From: CAWFGS01 sp963815535
GTDB lineage: Bacteria > Pseudomonadota > Alphaproteobacteria > Sphingomonadales > Sphingomonadaceae
NCBI GenBank assembly: GCA_963815535.1
Contig: CAWFGS010000003.1
Location: forward strand, 450,111 to 514,110
Direction: 5' to 3'
Length of the DNA stretch: 64,000 nt
This document shows positions 53,106-63,630 of this stretch, in pieces. The notes beneath the pieces were generated by a model. That model was given only the letters and a program-made list of their open reading frames with translations, did not search any database and was not told the DNA's origin. The position numbers and the translations under genes were made by a program. Each line of letters begins with the position of its first letter. Position 1 is the stretch's first letter.

Positions 53106-54780
53106 GAAGATTCTTCGCTGCGCAGTCTATACCCGCAAATCCACCGAGGATGGCCTGGAACAGGAGTTCAACAGCCTCGATGCGCAATATGAGGCCTGTG
53201 CGGCCTATGCGCTAAGCCAGCGCCACGAAGGCTGGGTGCTGAACGAAGAGCGCTATGATGATGGCGGGTTCTCGGGCGGCAATATGGAGCGTCCTGGCAT
53301 GAAGCGGTTGCTGGCCGATGTCGCTGCAGGAAAGATCGATATCATCCTGCTTTACAAGATCGACCGGCTCACCCGCAGCCTTGCTGACTTCTCCAAAATC
53401 GTAGAGGTGCTTGATAAGGCTGAGGCCAGCTTTGTCAGCATTACCCAATCGTTCAACACTACCACCAGCATGGGTAGGCTTACGCTCAACATGCTGCTGT
53501 CATTCGCGCAGTTCGAACGCGAGGTGACCGGCGAGCGTATCCGCGACAAGATTGCTGCTTCCAAGCGCAAGGGCATCTGGATGGGCGGTCAGATGCCGCT
53601 TGGTTACAAGGTCAAGGATCGCAAGCTAGTGGTGGTTCCAAAGGAAGCCGAGCAGGTTCGCCACATCATGCAACGCTACGTGGCACTAGGCACCGTACCC
53701 GCGTTAATCGCAGAGCTGCAGCGAGAAGGATACCGGACTAAGGTGCAACAGCGTTCTGGCGGGCCGCATAAGGGCGGCTGCGTCTATCGACGCGGCACAA
53801 TCTATCACCTACTCTCGAACCGCATCTATCGCGGCATGATGGTACATAAGGGCGAGGCCTTTGGCGGAGAACATGAAGCGATCGTTGATCAGCAACTGTG
53901 GGATCAGGTTCAAGCCACGCGGGCAGGCCACACAAGCGGATTGTCGAAGCGCAAGCACATCAGAGAACCAAGCCTTCTCATAGGCCTCTTAGAGGACCAG
54001 TATGGACGTCCGATGACGCCCAACCATTCTGGTAAAAGCCACAAGGCGCAGCGTTACCGATACTATGTGACGCGGCCTGATGCCCTTGATGGCAAGCCGG
54101 CGTGCCGCGTGTCGGCGACCAATCTTGAGAACATCGTATGTGAACACCTTGCGGCGAAGCTTTGCGATGATGGGTTCCTGCTTGATCTGCTTGGCGAAGA
54201 CATATCGGAAGCTGGATTGCTTAAAACGGTTCGGGGCCAGGCTGATCTGAACTCGGCACAGCTTCGCAGCGGGGTGTCTGCATCTAAGGCTGAGTTACTG
54301 GCCAAACTTGTGACGGGTGTCAGACTTGGCGCAGAGGCTGTAGAGATAGTTCTTAGCGGCGAGGAGCTGGCTCGGGAGCTTGGGTTGGTGGAAGGAGTTT
54401 CGGCCAGCAATAAGCTCTCATTGACCATTCCAGGGGTTCGGCACAGGTCGGGACATCAGCTCAAGCTAGTTGCTCCGAGTTCCGAGCAACAGGAAGCTGA
54501 GCCTGCAAAGCACGATATGAAGCTGATTGCGCTGCTTGCGGAGGCCTTGGAGGCCCGGGATCTGGTGTTTGCTAATCCGGAGATGTCGATGAATGCTCTG
54601 GCTAAGCGTGAAGGGCGATGTCGGACGCGGCTTGCGAGGCTGGTTGGGATTTCGTGTGTTGCGCCCGAATTAATTCAACGTGCCGTGGAGGGGAAGCAAC
54701 CACGCAAGCTGACAGTGCAGGCGCTGCAATCAAGCTCGTTGCCTCCAGTTTGGCGCGAGCAGATAAGCGTTTTTCGTTAG
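53098..54780 (+). CDS. Large serine recombinase
   Basis: A 560-residue site-specific recombinase. The resolvase-type catalytic domain starts CAVYTRKSTEDGL (nucleophile Ser15) with LLYKIDRLTRSLADFSK, LLSFAQFEREVTGERIRDK and IAASKRKGIWMGGQMPLGY. A recombinase domain (LSNRIYRGMMVHKGEAFGGEH) and a C-terminal helical region follow. Such enzymes integrate or excise phages and genomic islands without tRNA preference. It is the last gene of the DUF3489-DUF2924 cassette and is intact. Its composition differs from the DUF533 gene beyond it. Confidence 0.93.
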   Translation: MVEKILRCAVYTRKSTEDGLEQEFNSLDAQYEACAAYALSQRHEGWVLNEERYDDGGFSGGNMERPGMKRLLADVAAGKIDIILLYKIDRLTRSLADFSKIVEVLDKAEASFVSITQSFNTTTSMGRLTLNMLLSFAQFEREVTGERIRDKIAASKRKGIWMGGQMPLGYKVKDRKLVVVPKEAEQVRHIMQRYVALGTVPALIAELQREGYRTKVQQRSGGPHKGGCVYRRGTIYHLLSNRIYRGMMVHKGEAFGGEHEAIVDQQLWDQVQATRAGHTSGLSKRKHIREPSLLIGLLEDQYGRPMTPNHSGKSHKAQRYRYYVTRPDALDGKPACRVSATNLENIVCEHLAAKLCDDGFLLDLLGEDISEAGLLKTVRGQADLNSAQLRSGVSASKAELLAKLVTGVRLGAEAVEIVLSGEELARELGLVEGVSASNKLSLTIPGVRHRSGHQLKLVAPSSEQQEAEPAKHDMKLIALLAEALEARDLVFANPEMSMNALAKREGRCRTRLARLVGISCVAPELIQRAVEGKQPRKLTVQALQSSSLPPVWREQISVFR

Positions 54781-55124
54781 GTGGGCTTTTGGGCCGTAGG
54801 CAGACAGGCCGTTATTGGCGGTCTTGTTGGCCTTAGCTGCCGTTATGGCAAGCCGTCCGCACTCCTATACGTTTAACGGTTACTTTGCTTTATGGCGTAT
54901 CCCGGGTTCGATAATGAAGTTACCGTGCCATTGGAAAAGCGCTGGGTAACGGGGAACCTTCGACGCGGTACAGAGTTTCAATATCGCGAGCCGGGCCCCT
55001 CTGGCGGATAATCTGCGTAGATGATTGTCCGCGATGTCGGATCGCTCCCTTGGGGAGTGACGGTCCGGGCTAGCAGTTCCTTTGATCAGACCACACTCCT
55101 GCCGAAATAAACGGAGTGATGGAT
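54781..55124. other. Intergenic region after the recombinase
   Basis: About 340 bp without a gene. It contains a short CTCCC/GGGAG hairpin around 55048 and an unremarkable promoter region for the DUF533 gene. No repeat of the sequence left of the cassette was recognised by eye, so the attachment site remains undefined. ACGGAG eight bases before 55125 is the ribosome site. Confidence 0.4.
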
Positions 55125-55952
55125 ATGAGTGCGACTAAACTTCTCGGCCAACTGCTTGGCAGTTATCAGTCTTCCCCCCTGCCGGCGGCGGGCCGCGAGA
55201 GCGATCTCATGCGGCTGGTCGAACAGAAGCTCGGCCCGGGCGGATTGCAAGGGTTGCTTGGTGGCGGGCAACCCGGTGCGCCAGGGCAAGGTGGCCTAAA
55301 CACAAGCGGGCTTGGCTCCATGCTTACCGGGGCGTCCGGCAAGGCGGCGATTGCCGGCGGCGTTCTGGGACTGTTGATGAAGGGCGGCAAGAAGCCGAAG
55401 AAGATGCTCGGTTCGGCAGCGAAGGTCGGCGGGTTGGGTCTGGTTGCAGGGCTGGCGTGGCGTGCTTACCAGCAACATTCGGTCGACCAGCAAGGCACGG
55501 CGCCTGCGCAACCAGTTCCGCAACAGGCGCTGTCCGCGCCCAGCAATTACGCTGCGCCCGAAGGCAGTGCGTTCTTGCCCACCGAAGAAAGGGAAAAGCA
55601 GCGCCACGCGCGCGCGATCCTGAAAGCGATGATCGCGGCGGCGAAGGCGGATGGCCATGTGGACGACGCCGAACGCGATCGCTTGTACGAGGCAGTCGAT
55701 ACTCTTGCGCTCGATGCGGACGACAAGGCGTTCCTGTTCGACGAACTGCGCGCGCCGCTTGATTTGGACGCGATCGCCCGGGAAGCGACGACGCCCGAAC
55801 TGGCGGCGGAGCTATACGTCGCGTCTCTGTTCATGACGGGTGAGACCGACGCCGCTGAACGTGTTTACCTCGACAGGCTTGCGGGTGCGCTGAAGCTGGA
55901 GCCGTCGCTTGCGCGTCAGATCGAAGCGGAAGTGCATACGCTTGCCGCCTGA
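55125..55952 (+). CDS. DUF533 (YebE/TerB-like) protein
   Basis: A 275-residue protein. A Gly/Gln/Pro-rich N-terminal part with LGGGQPGAPGQGGL is followed by a hydrophobic segment (AAIAGGVLGLLMKGGKK) and a second one (GLGLVAGLAWRAYQQ). The C-terminal TerB-like helical domain has AMIAAAKADGHVDDAERD with calcium-loop-like acidic residues and closes with RLAGALKLEPSLARQIEAE. DUF533 proteins are inner-membrane proteins of unknown function. I chose the ATG followed by SATKLLGQ, eight bases after ACGGAG; a GTG and an ATG lie just upstream. Confidence 0.88.
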   Translation: MSATKLLGQLLGSYQSSPLPAAGRESDLMRLVEQKLGPGGLQGLLGGGQPGAPGQGGLNTSGLGSMLTGASGKAAIAGGVLGLLMKGGKKPKKMLGSAAKVGGLGLVAGLAWRAYQQHSVDQQGTAPAQPVPQQALSAPSNYAAPEGSAFLPTEEREKQRHARAILKAMIAAAKADGHVDDAERDRLYEAVDTLALDADDKAFLFDELRAPLDLDAIAREATTPELAAELYVASLFMTGETDAAERVYLDRLAGALKLEPSLARQIEAEVHTLAA

Positions 55953-56000
55953 TCTTCTTGGTGCTGCCCCTCCGGCTGCGCCCGTCCGAAAGCGGGTGAC

Positions 56001-56939
56001 ATGACCATCCTGCTCTTGCTCGCCGGCCTGGCCCTGCTCGCGATCGGCGGCGATGTCCTCGTCCGCGGCGCGGTCGCCGACCGGCTCGGCGTGTCGCCTC
56101 TGCTGGCCGGCCTGACGATCGTTGGCTTCGGCACATCGACGCCGGAACTGGTCACCAGCGTGTTCGCCGCTTTCGACGGAGCGCCCGGTATTGCCGTCGG
56201 CAATGTCGTGGGATCGAACATCGCGAACATCCTGCTAATCCTGGGCGTGTCGGCCCTGATCCTGCCGCTCGCCATACAGCGCGCCGCTTTTATGCGCGAT
56301 GGCGGCGCGCTGTGGTTCGCCGCGTTGGCCTGCACCGCCGTGGTGCCGATTGGAACGCTCGACCGGGTAGTCGGGCTGGTGCTGGTCGCGCTGCTCGTCG
56401 GCTATATCGTATTCGCCTATCGCAGCGAACGACGCCCGAACGACGCGGAGAGGCTTCGTCACGAAAGCGAGGCGGCCAGCGTTTCTTCAACTATGAACCT
56501 GCCGCTTGCGCTGGGCCTGTCGATAGCCGGTATCGCGGCGACCGTGTTCGGCGCGCGGTTGCTGGTCGATGCCGCCAGCGAAATCGCGCGCGACTTCGGC
56601 GTGACCGAAACCGTCATCGGGCTGACTGTGGTTGCGATAGGCACCTCGCTGCCCGAACTGGTGGCCTGCGCCATCGCGGCGCTGCGGCGTCAGGCCGATG
56701 TCGCGATCGGCAATGTTGTCGGCTCCAACATCTACAACATCTTCGGCATATTGGGCGTCACCGCGCTGGTGCATCCGATCGACGTTCCCGCCGAGATCGC
56801 GGCGTTCGATATCTGGGTGCTGCTGGGCGCGACCGCGCTGCTGATCGCGTTCCTGCGCACCGGGTGGACGCTGAAACGATGGGAGGGCGGCATGTTTCTT
56901 GCTCTGTATGCCGTATATATCAGGTATTTGACGCTCTGA
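56001..56939 (+). CDS. Calcium/sodium antiporter (YrbG family)
   Basis: A 312-residue CaCA-superfamily exchanger with the two inverted alpha repeats: TIVGFGTSTPELVTS (about residue 45) and VVAIGTSLPELVACAI (about residue 210), each with the ion-coordinating Thr/Pro/Glu. VGNVVGSNIANILL and IGNVVGSNIYNIFG form the matching second half of each repeat. Ten hydrophobic helices and a short acidic cytoplasmic loop fit. It exchanges Ca2+ or Na+ at the inner membrane. It lies 48 bp after the DUF533 gene. Confidence 0.92.
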   Translation: MTILLLLAGLALLAIGGDVLVRGAVADRLGVSPLLAGLTIVGFGTSTPELVTSVFAAFDGAPGIAVGNVVGSNIANILLILGVSALILPLAIQRAAFMRDGGALWFAALACTAVVPIGTLDRVVGLVLVALLVGYIVFAYRSERRPNDAERLRHESEAASVSSTMNLPLALGLSIAGIAATVFGARLLVDAASEIARDFGVTETVIGLTVVAIGTSLPELVACAIAALRRQADVAIGNVVGSNIYNIFGILGVTALVHPIDVPAEIAAFDIWVLLGATALLIAFLRTGWTLKRWEGGMFLALYAVYIRYLTL

Positions 56940-57025
56940 CGCAAAAGCTTGCCTGCCGCGAAATTTCTTCCTTAAGCTGAAGTAACGACCTAACCTCCGT
57001 CCGGACCCATCTTTAGGACACGCTA

Positions 57026-58813
57026 TTGGAAAGCATTTACGGGCTGCTGGATATCTACAGCGCCCAGATCGGTCTGCTGGCTCTTGGCATCGTCTTTCTG
57101 GCCTTTGCAACCGAACGCAGGCCGCCTGTCGTGACTGCGGTTGTGGGCGCGGTCCTGATGCTGATCCCAGGATATCTATCCGGCGACCGGTTGCTCGAAG
57201 TGTTCAGCAACACCGCGCCCATTACGATCGCGGCGATGTTCATCGTATCGGGCGCGTTGACCCGTACCGGCGTGCTCGAGGCTGTCGCCGGTCTGGTGCT
57301 GCGGCGGATGCGCAGATCGCCAAGGCTCGCTTTTGCGGAACTGACTGGCGGCACGCTGGCGGCGTCCGGCTTCATGAACAATACGCCGGTCGTCATCGTG
57401 CTCATTCCCATCATCAAACGCCTGGGCAAGGCGATCGGCGTGAACGCCACACGGCTGCTCATCCCGCTGTCGTATCTGTCGATCATGGGTGGCACGCTGA
57501 CCCTGATCGGGACATCCACCAATCTCCTCGTCGACGGGGTCGCGCAGCAGCAGGGGCAGGCCGCGTTCGGGATCTTCGAGATTACCGCTGTCGGCTTGGT
57601 CACCGCACTGGCCGGCACTGCCTTTCTGCTCTTGGCTGGTCCTTTCCTTCTGCCGGACCGACCGGAAGAGGACGGGGAGCGCGAAGGCGACGTCTATCTG
57701 TCGGAACTGGTCGTAACGGACGCATCCCCCAATATCGGCGATCGGATAAAGGATTCCGGACTGTCGAAGCGGCTCGGCGTGAAAATACTGGGTTTGCATC
57801 GCGGTGTCGAAATTATCCGACGGGATTTGGAGGATTATTCTCTCGAATTGGGCGACCGTCTCATCGTCAGCGCCAGCAGCGCCGAACTCGCATCGCTGGC
57901 GGAAGATAAAGGCATGAAGGTCGGGCTGACCGGCATTGGTGGCGGCGTCGACACCATTGGACCGGCACGGCCGAGCGATCTACGCCTGATCGAAGCCGTG
58001 GTATCAGCGAATTACCCGGTCGTCGGACGCAAACTTGCCGAAATACCAATGCTGTCTCGCATCAGGGTGCGCATCCTTGGGCTTGCCCGACCCCGGCACC
58101 TGGCCGGACCGGATCTTGTCAGCACCCGCGGGTAAAGGCCGGCGATCGTTTGCTTGTGGCCGCGGGTTCGGACGCCGCGCAGGCGATGCGGCAGAATGTC
58201 GGACTAGCCGACGTCGCCAATTCGCAGGTTCGCGCGTTCCAGCGGCGCAAGGCACCCATCGCCGGCGATCGTTCTGGGCGCTGCTTTCTTCGGCTTCTCC
58301 ATCGCCACGCTTGCGATCGTGGGCGTCGCTTTCGTCTTGCTCACGCGCTGTATCGAACGTGAAGACGCCTGGGCCTCGCTAGACGGCAACACGCTGGTGC
58401 TGATCTTCGCGATGCTGGCTTTCGGGGCGGGTCTGGAAAGCGCGGGGACGGTCGAGCTGATCGTCGCGCAGCTTACGCCCTTTCTCGGCCAGACATCCCC
58501 GTTCCTACTGCTGATCGGCGTCTATGCGCTGACCAGCATTCTGACCGAGACGGTCACCAACAATGCAGTCGCAGTGATCCTGACGCCGATCGTCATCGCG
58601 TTCGCCGGCAATCTCGGTATCGATCCGCGCCAGCTGATAGTGGCGGTCATGTTCGGCGCATCCGCCAGCTTCGCGACCCCGATCGGCTACCAGACCAACA
58701 CGCTGGTCTATGGCGCCGCCAATTACCGGTTCAACGACTTTCTCAAAATCGGGCTGCCGATGAACATCGTGGTCGGGATCGCCGCCTGTTTAGCGATCGA
58801 GCTGTTCTTCTGA
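57026..58813 (+). pseudogene. SLC13-type/TrkA-C-domain permease, two frameshifts
   Basis: The parts together form a complete divalent anion:sodium symporter-like or SAC1-like permease. N-terminal membrane half: IVFLAFATERRPPVVTAVV, FMNNTPVVIVLIPIIKRLGK, IMGGTLTLIGTSTNLLVDGV. Two TrkA-C regulatory repeats follow (LSKRLGVKILGLHRGVEIIRR). C-terminal membrane half: NTLVLIFAMLAFGAGLE, LTSILTETVTNNAVAVILTP, MFGASASFATPIGYQTNTL. The frame breaks after CGC GGG TAA at 58133 (one G missing from the run) and again near 58264 (CG dinucleotide missing). The two losses sum to three bases and the total length is a multiple of three, as expected. Substrate unknown. The start is probably TTG. Confidence 0.78.
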
Positions 58814-58974
58814 CGCGGTAAGCAGGAGACACGTTTAGTGGGTGACTGCACCGTGGCGCGATGCCGGCACATGGGAATGGCTGCTAACCAATCGGAAACT
58901 TGGCCAAATTGTGCAGTTCGCTTTACAACCCAGAAAACGGTCGACCCGATCGCAACCGGCCGACCGCAGTAGCT

Positions 58975-59608
58975 TCAAATTTCGGTGCGCTCGGCTAGCA
59001 GCAACGCATCTTCCACATCGACGCCAAGATATCGAACCGTATTTTCGATATTCGTGTGATCTAGCAAGATCTGGATCGCTCGGATATTGCCGGTGGGTCG
59101 ATAGATCATTGCGGCTTTCGTCCGTCGAAGCGAATGCGTGCCATATTCGGCCTTTCGCAATCCGATGGCTGTGACCCATTCGTCCACCAAGCGAGCATAC
59201 TGGCGCGTGCTCATGTGTCCCGTGTGGTCGACCTTGCTTGGGAACAGGTAGTCAGTAACTGACCCTCCTCGACGCTCCAACCATAACGAAAGAGTGCTGC
59301 GCACGTCTGCTGTCAGCTCGAACTGGACCGGTCGATTGGTCTTCTGCTGAATGACGATCGCTATAGATCGGATATCGCCTCCCGCAACAACATCGCCGAT
59401 CTTGATTTTGACGAGGTCGCAGCCACGAAGCTTGCTGTCAATCGCAAGGTCGAACAGTGCCTTGTCACGCAGTCGTCCTTCCCGATCCAAATGAAAGCGA
59501 ATGGCCTAGATTTGCTTCTCGGGTCAGTGGACGTTTCGTCCCAATGTTCTTGCCGGCATTCCACGCACGTCGATGCTGCATTGCGGGGTCAAATCTTGAA
59601 TATCCCAT
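58975..59608 (-). pseudogene. Tyrosine recombinase/integrase, frameshift plus amber codon
   Basis: A phage-type integrase of about 210 residues when repaired. The N-terminus MGYSRFDPAMQHRRAWNAGK with GAGGAG upstream is followed by KRPLT. The frame then breaks (one extra base in CCC near 59529), and in the correct frame TAG stands where a Trp is expected (59506-59508). The rest is intact: LFDLAIDSKLRGCDL, TGHMSTRQYARLVDEWV, then catalytic residues Arg/His/Arg in GTHSLRRTKAAMIY and LLDHTNIENTVRYLGV with a Tyr. The length is 3n+1. An internal start could only give an N-truncated protein. Confidence 0.78.
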
Positions 59609-59716
59609 GTCACTTCTCCTCGGCCGAAATTGGCCGAAGAAGAACGGTTATGGTGGAGCAAATGGGCCGTTTGCAGGCTGTTTGGTCTTAGGCGGACAGT
59701 TAAAGAAATTAGACGT

Positions 59717-60101
59717 TCAGTCAGGCTTGGCTTTATTCTCGGGCTCAATCATCTTTTTTAGCACAGAAAGAGCTTCCGCTTGTGGAAGCGGCTTCGCTAG
59801 GTAACGAGCATTTTCGAAATCAGCCATGACGGGGGGGGCATTCGCTGTATCCGGTAAGAAATGCGAACGGAGTCGAATTGGCCTTCAGATGGGTCGCAAT
59901 CTTCTCGCTCGTTTCACCATCGCCCAGATTGATGTCGAGAAAGGCTGCATCGGGCTCGCCCGTCTTTAGGGCTTTTAATCTGTCATCGGCGTTCGCGTAA
60001 GGGCCGGTGATTCTATATCCTTCGTCCGACAGAAAATCCGCGAAAGCCATCGCGGTCATGAATTCGTCGTCGACGATCAGCACTTGTGGCATTTCACTCA
60101 C
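59717..60101 (-). pseudogene. CheY-like response regulator, interrupted at a G8 tract
   Basis: A single-domain receiver: VLIVDDEFMTAMAFADFLSDEG (acidic pair), AAFLDINLGDGETSEKIA (phospho-Asp), AFLTGYSE (Thr region). The reading frame breaks in the run of eight G at 59831-59838. With seven G it would continue through RYLAKPLPQAEA (conserved Lys-Pro) to a stop at 59717, giving 127 residues. As read, the protein ends after 93. It overlaps the kinase stop by four bases (ATGA), so kinase and regulator are one operon. Confidence 0.8.
59831..59838. repeat. G8 homopolymer within the response-regulator gene
   Basis: Eight consecutive G on the plus strand (C8 in the coding sense). A change of one unit restores the receiver's conserved Lys-Pro C-terminus, so this is either a phase-variable tract or a sequencing length error. 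Confidence 0.85.
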
Positions 60102-63100
60102 TCTTCAATTCTGTCCGATTTCCGTGGGAACTGCAATTCGAATATCAAGCCATCCATGGCATAGTCCAATTGGACGCTGCCTTGTAGATCCAGACCCAAT
60201 ATCTGGGTCAGCAATAGGGTGCCGAAGCCACTCCCTGTCTTGTTCGGCGCTTTGACTGCTGGGCCGCCCTTTTCGTGCCATTTCAAATGAACCTGTCCGT
60301 CGTCGGATGTTCGAGCACACACATTCACTTTGCCACCAGCGACGGACAGCGCGCCGTATTTTACCGCGTTGGTTGCCAATTTGTGGAGTGCGAGAGCCAG
60401 CGATAGCATCTGTTTGGCGGAGATGCCGATCGTATCGCCCTGCACCGGAACCGTTCCGTGCTGATCCTTGGGCATAGGGCGCCAGTTCCCGGCGCACGAC
60501 GTCCTCGATCGTCGTGCCTTCCCACCCAGACGAAGACAAGACGTCGTGCGTTCGCGCGATCGCGCTCAGCCGGTTGCGCAGCGTGTCGGTAAAGGCGCCG
60601 ATATCGGTCGCGTTTTTGGCGGAAAACTGCACGATGGCCAGCACCGTCGCCATTGTATTCTTTACCCGGTGCTGCAGTTCGGAAAGCAGGACGTCGTGCG
60701 TGGCCACCGCTTCGTTCAGGGCCCGCGCAGCCTCGACCTGCTTGGTCACCTCCTGTACGCAGCATCCGACGGCGAACAGTTCGCCGGCCTGGCGCACCGG
60801 GTAGTAATCGACGATCCAGTGACGCGTCCGATCGGGTTCGGCGGGTGTTACGCCGGTAACTTCCAACCCGGAAATCGGTTTGCCGGTGCGCATGACCTCG
60901 CTCTGCAAGTCGCGAACCTTGCCATCGATATCGGGGATCAGCTCTTCCTGCACCTTCCCGATATGATCGCTTGCCGGGAACCCGTTGATCTCCGCCAGCC
61001 GTTCATTGATCCGAATCCAGCGCAGGTCGCTATCGACCAGCGAAAGCCCGACCTGGTGTCGTATCGTATAGGGTTTCCAGTTCGCTATACTGGCGTTCCC
61101 GCACTTCTGCATTCGCGGCAAGTTGCCGCTCGAAGTTTTTGCGATCGGTAATGTCGATCATGCTCATCACGCAGCCGTCGATCCGGTCCGTCCGTTCGCC
61201 GGTAAGGCTGTAGCCGCAAGAGAAACGTCTCGTCGGTCGCATCAATGCGCACTTCGCGCTCGACCGTTTGCAATGTCGCGCCACACTTCTCCGCATCGTC
61301 TTCCAGATGTTCGTAGGAGACCGCCCATTTCAGATCGCTAAGTTCCCTGTCGATATCGCGTTCGCGAATGCCGAAAAGCTTTCGCGCGTTTGGCGTGAAC
61401 CGCCGCACCCGCAAGTTCTGGTCCAGGGACACGGTGGCGATGTCGGTGCTCTCGAACAGATTCTTGAGGTCCGAATTGGCCTCGATAAGCTGGCGATTGT
61501 TCTCCGTCAGCTCCGCGTTGATCGTTTCCAGCTCTTCGTTGATCGACTGCAATTCCTCGCGCGACGTTTCCAGTTCCTCGTTCGAGCTTTGCAGCTCTTC
61601 GTTCATCGACAGCAGCTCCTCGTTCGAACTGCGCAATTCCTGTTCGGTCGTTTCGTAATCGGACAAGGTGGAGGACAATTGCTGTTTCGTCAGCGTCAGC
61701 TCGCGTTCGACCAGATCGCGTTCCGCCTGGCTGCGTATCTGCGTCGCATCCGCCAGGTCCGCCGCGTCCTGCGTGCGGACGGGTTGCAGTGTGATCAGCA
61801 CATGACCATCCGCAAACGGGGTGGGTTTGGCCTCAATATCGAACAGGGATGGCCCGGACCCATCGTCCACCACAATGTTGGCGATCGACGCTTGCGCTTT
61901 TGTCTTGCGAGCCTCCCCGACCACGCTGCGCACCGGCATGCGCAATTCGCGCGCTAGAAACTGGTCGAGCGACGCGCTGACCGTACCCATGGAGGGTTTG
62001 ACGTACGGGGCCATGCGTTCGGAGATCTAGCTGATTTCGTCCTGCGCGTTGACCACCGCGAATGGGGGAGCCGCTTCGCGCAGGAAGAAATTGGATATTT
62101 GCTGTTCGAAATCCGGTTCGGCGGGCGTTTGCATCAGGCTGTCGCCCGGTGGCGCCGAAATCCGCCGCTGCCGCCGTTCCCCGTCCTCACTTGACATCGC
62201 GAGTGTGGAAAATCCCGGCGGTTCGGCATCGTTGCGTTGATACAGCCGTACTTCACGGTCCAGCGTGTTGAAATATCTCTCCTGCTTGCCGAGCGATTCC
62301 GACGGTCCGAGGAACAGGTAACCCTTCTCGTTCAGCGCGTAGTGGAAACGCTTGATGATCGTGTCCTGGCTGTTCGAATTCAGATAGATGAACAGGTTGC
62401 GGCACGAAATCAGATCGAGCCGCGAAAAGGGCGGATCCTGCAGCAGATTATGCGGCGCAAAAACGCATTGTTCGCGCAGCTCCTGGCTGATCTGGCAATC
62501 CCCCTCCGCCTGCACCAGAAACCGGTCGCGACGTTCCGGCGACAAGCCGTCGAGTTGGCTTTTCGCGTAGGTTCCGCTGCGCGCCCGGCGCAGCGCGGCG
62601 GCATCGATATCGGTGCCGAATATCTGGCAGGGCCGGTGGTCGCCAGCCTCCTTCATCGCCTCGGAAAAAAGCATCGCAATGGAATAGGTCTCCTCGCCGG
62701 TCGAACAGCCCGGTACCCAGATGCGAAACCGGCTCTGACCGCGGTCCAGCAGGGGCAGGACCACATCCTGCTTCAACCGATCGAACGCATCGGGTTCGCG
62801 GAAGAAGCGGGTGATGCCGATCAGGAAGTCCTGCAGCAGCCGTTCGCGTTCCTCGTCGCTTTTTTCCAACCTGTCCGCGGATGTCGCGGCATCGGCTATG
62901 CGGAGCAGGGACATGCGCCGTTCAATTCGGCGAATCAGCGTGCCGGGCTTGTAATCCGTGAAATCATGGCCGTTCTCGTCGTCGATCAGGCCCAGGATCC
63001 GGTCGAGCGATCCCTTGACATCCTCCTGCAATTCCTTGCTTCCACGATCGCTCGTCAGCTTTTGGCGGTGACGGACGATGTCGATCAGGCGATCGGGAAT

Positions 63101-63630
63101 GGCTCTCAGCGTCAGCACGAAATCCACGAGGCCGGTGGCTGCCGCGCTGTCGGGCATGCCCGGAAAACGCGCGCTGTCGCTTTCCTGCACGATGGCGAAA
63201 CCGCCGGCCGTCTTGATCGCCCGCAACCCTAGCGTGCCGTCGCCGCCCGTGCCCGACAGGATCACGGCAAATGCGGACTTGCCGCGCTCCTCCGCCAGCG
63301 AAGAAAGAAATTCGTCGATCGGTGTGCGGACATGCTTGTCGGGATCGCGATCATGCAGGTGCAGCGCGCCGTCATCCAACGTAAGCGATGGACCCGCCGG
63401 GATGACGTAGATCGTGTCCGGCTCCACCGCCATGCCATCTTCGATTTTGCGCACCGGGATCGGCGTGTGACTCTCCAACAGTTGATCCATGATGTAGGGA
63501 TGATCGGGGGCAAGATGCTGCACGATTACAAAGGCTAGGCCGCTGTCTTCCGGCACCGCCTTCACGAACTCGCTCAACGCTTCGAGCCCCCCGGCCGATG
63601 CACCGATGCCGACGATGGGGAACTGGCCAT
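60098..63630 (-). pseudogene. CheB/CheR-PAS-HWE hybrid histidine kinase, multiply interrupted
   Basis: Read through the lesions, this is one chain of about 1177 residues. A CheB methylesterase domain (GIGASAGGLEAL, LSGTGGDGTLGLRAI with catalytic Asp) is followed by CheR (FLIGITRFFREPDAF, RIWVPGCSTGEETYS, SCRNLFIYLNS). Then come a long coiled coil (SNEELLSMNEELQSSNEELE), PAS domains and an HWE kinase (LSELQHRVKNTMATVLAIVQ; LHKLATNAVKYGALS; GSGFGTLLL). Lesions: the ATG at 63630 with a one-base loss in a G run (63617-63620), an in-frame amber at 62027, then breaks near 61217, 61065 (extra base) and 60480 (extra base). The total length (3n+2) agrees. Partner of the downstream response regulator. 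Confidence 0.78.

Noticed and set aside
54781..55124. Attachment-site repeat of the recombinase cassette
   Set aside because: No matching direct repeat could be found between the two sides of the cassette by eye; an empty-site comparison is needed.
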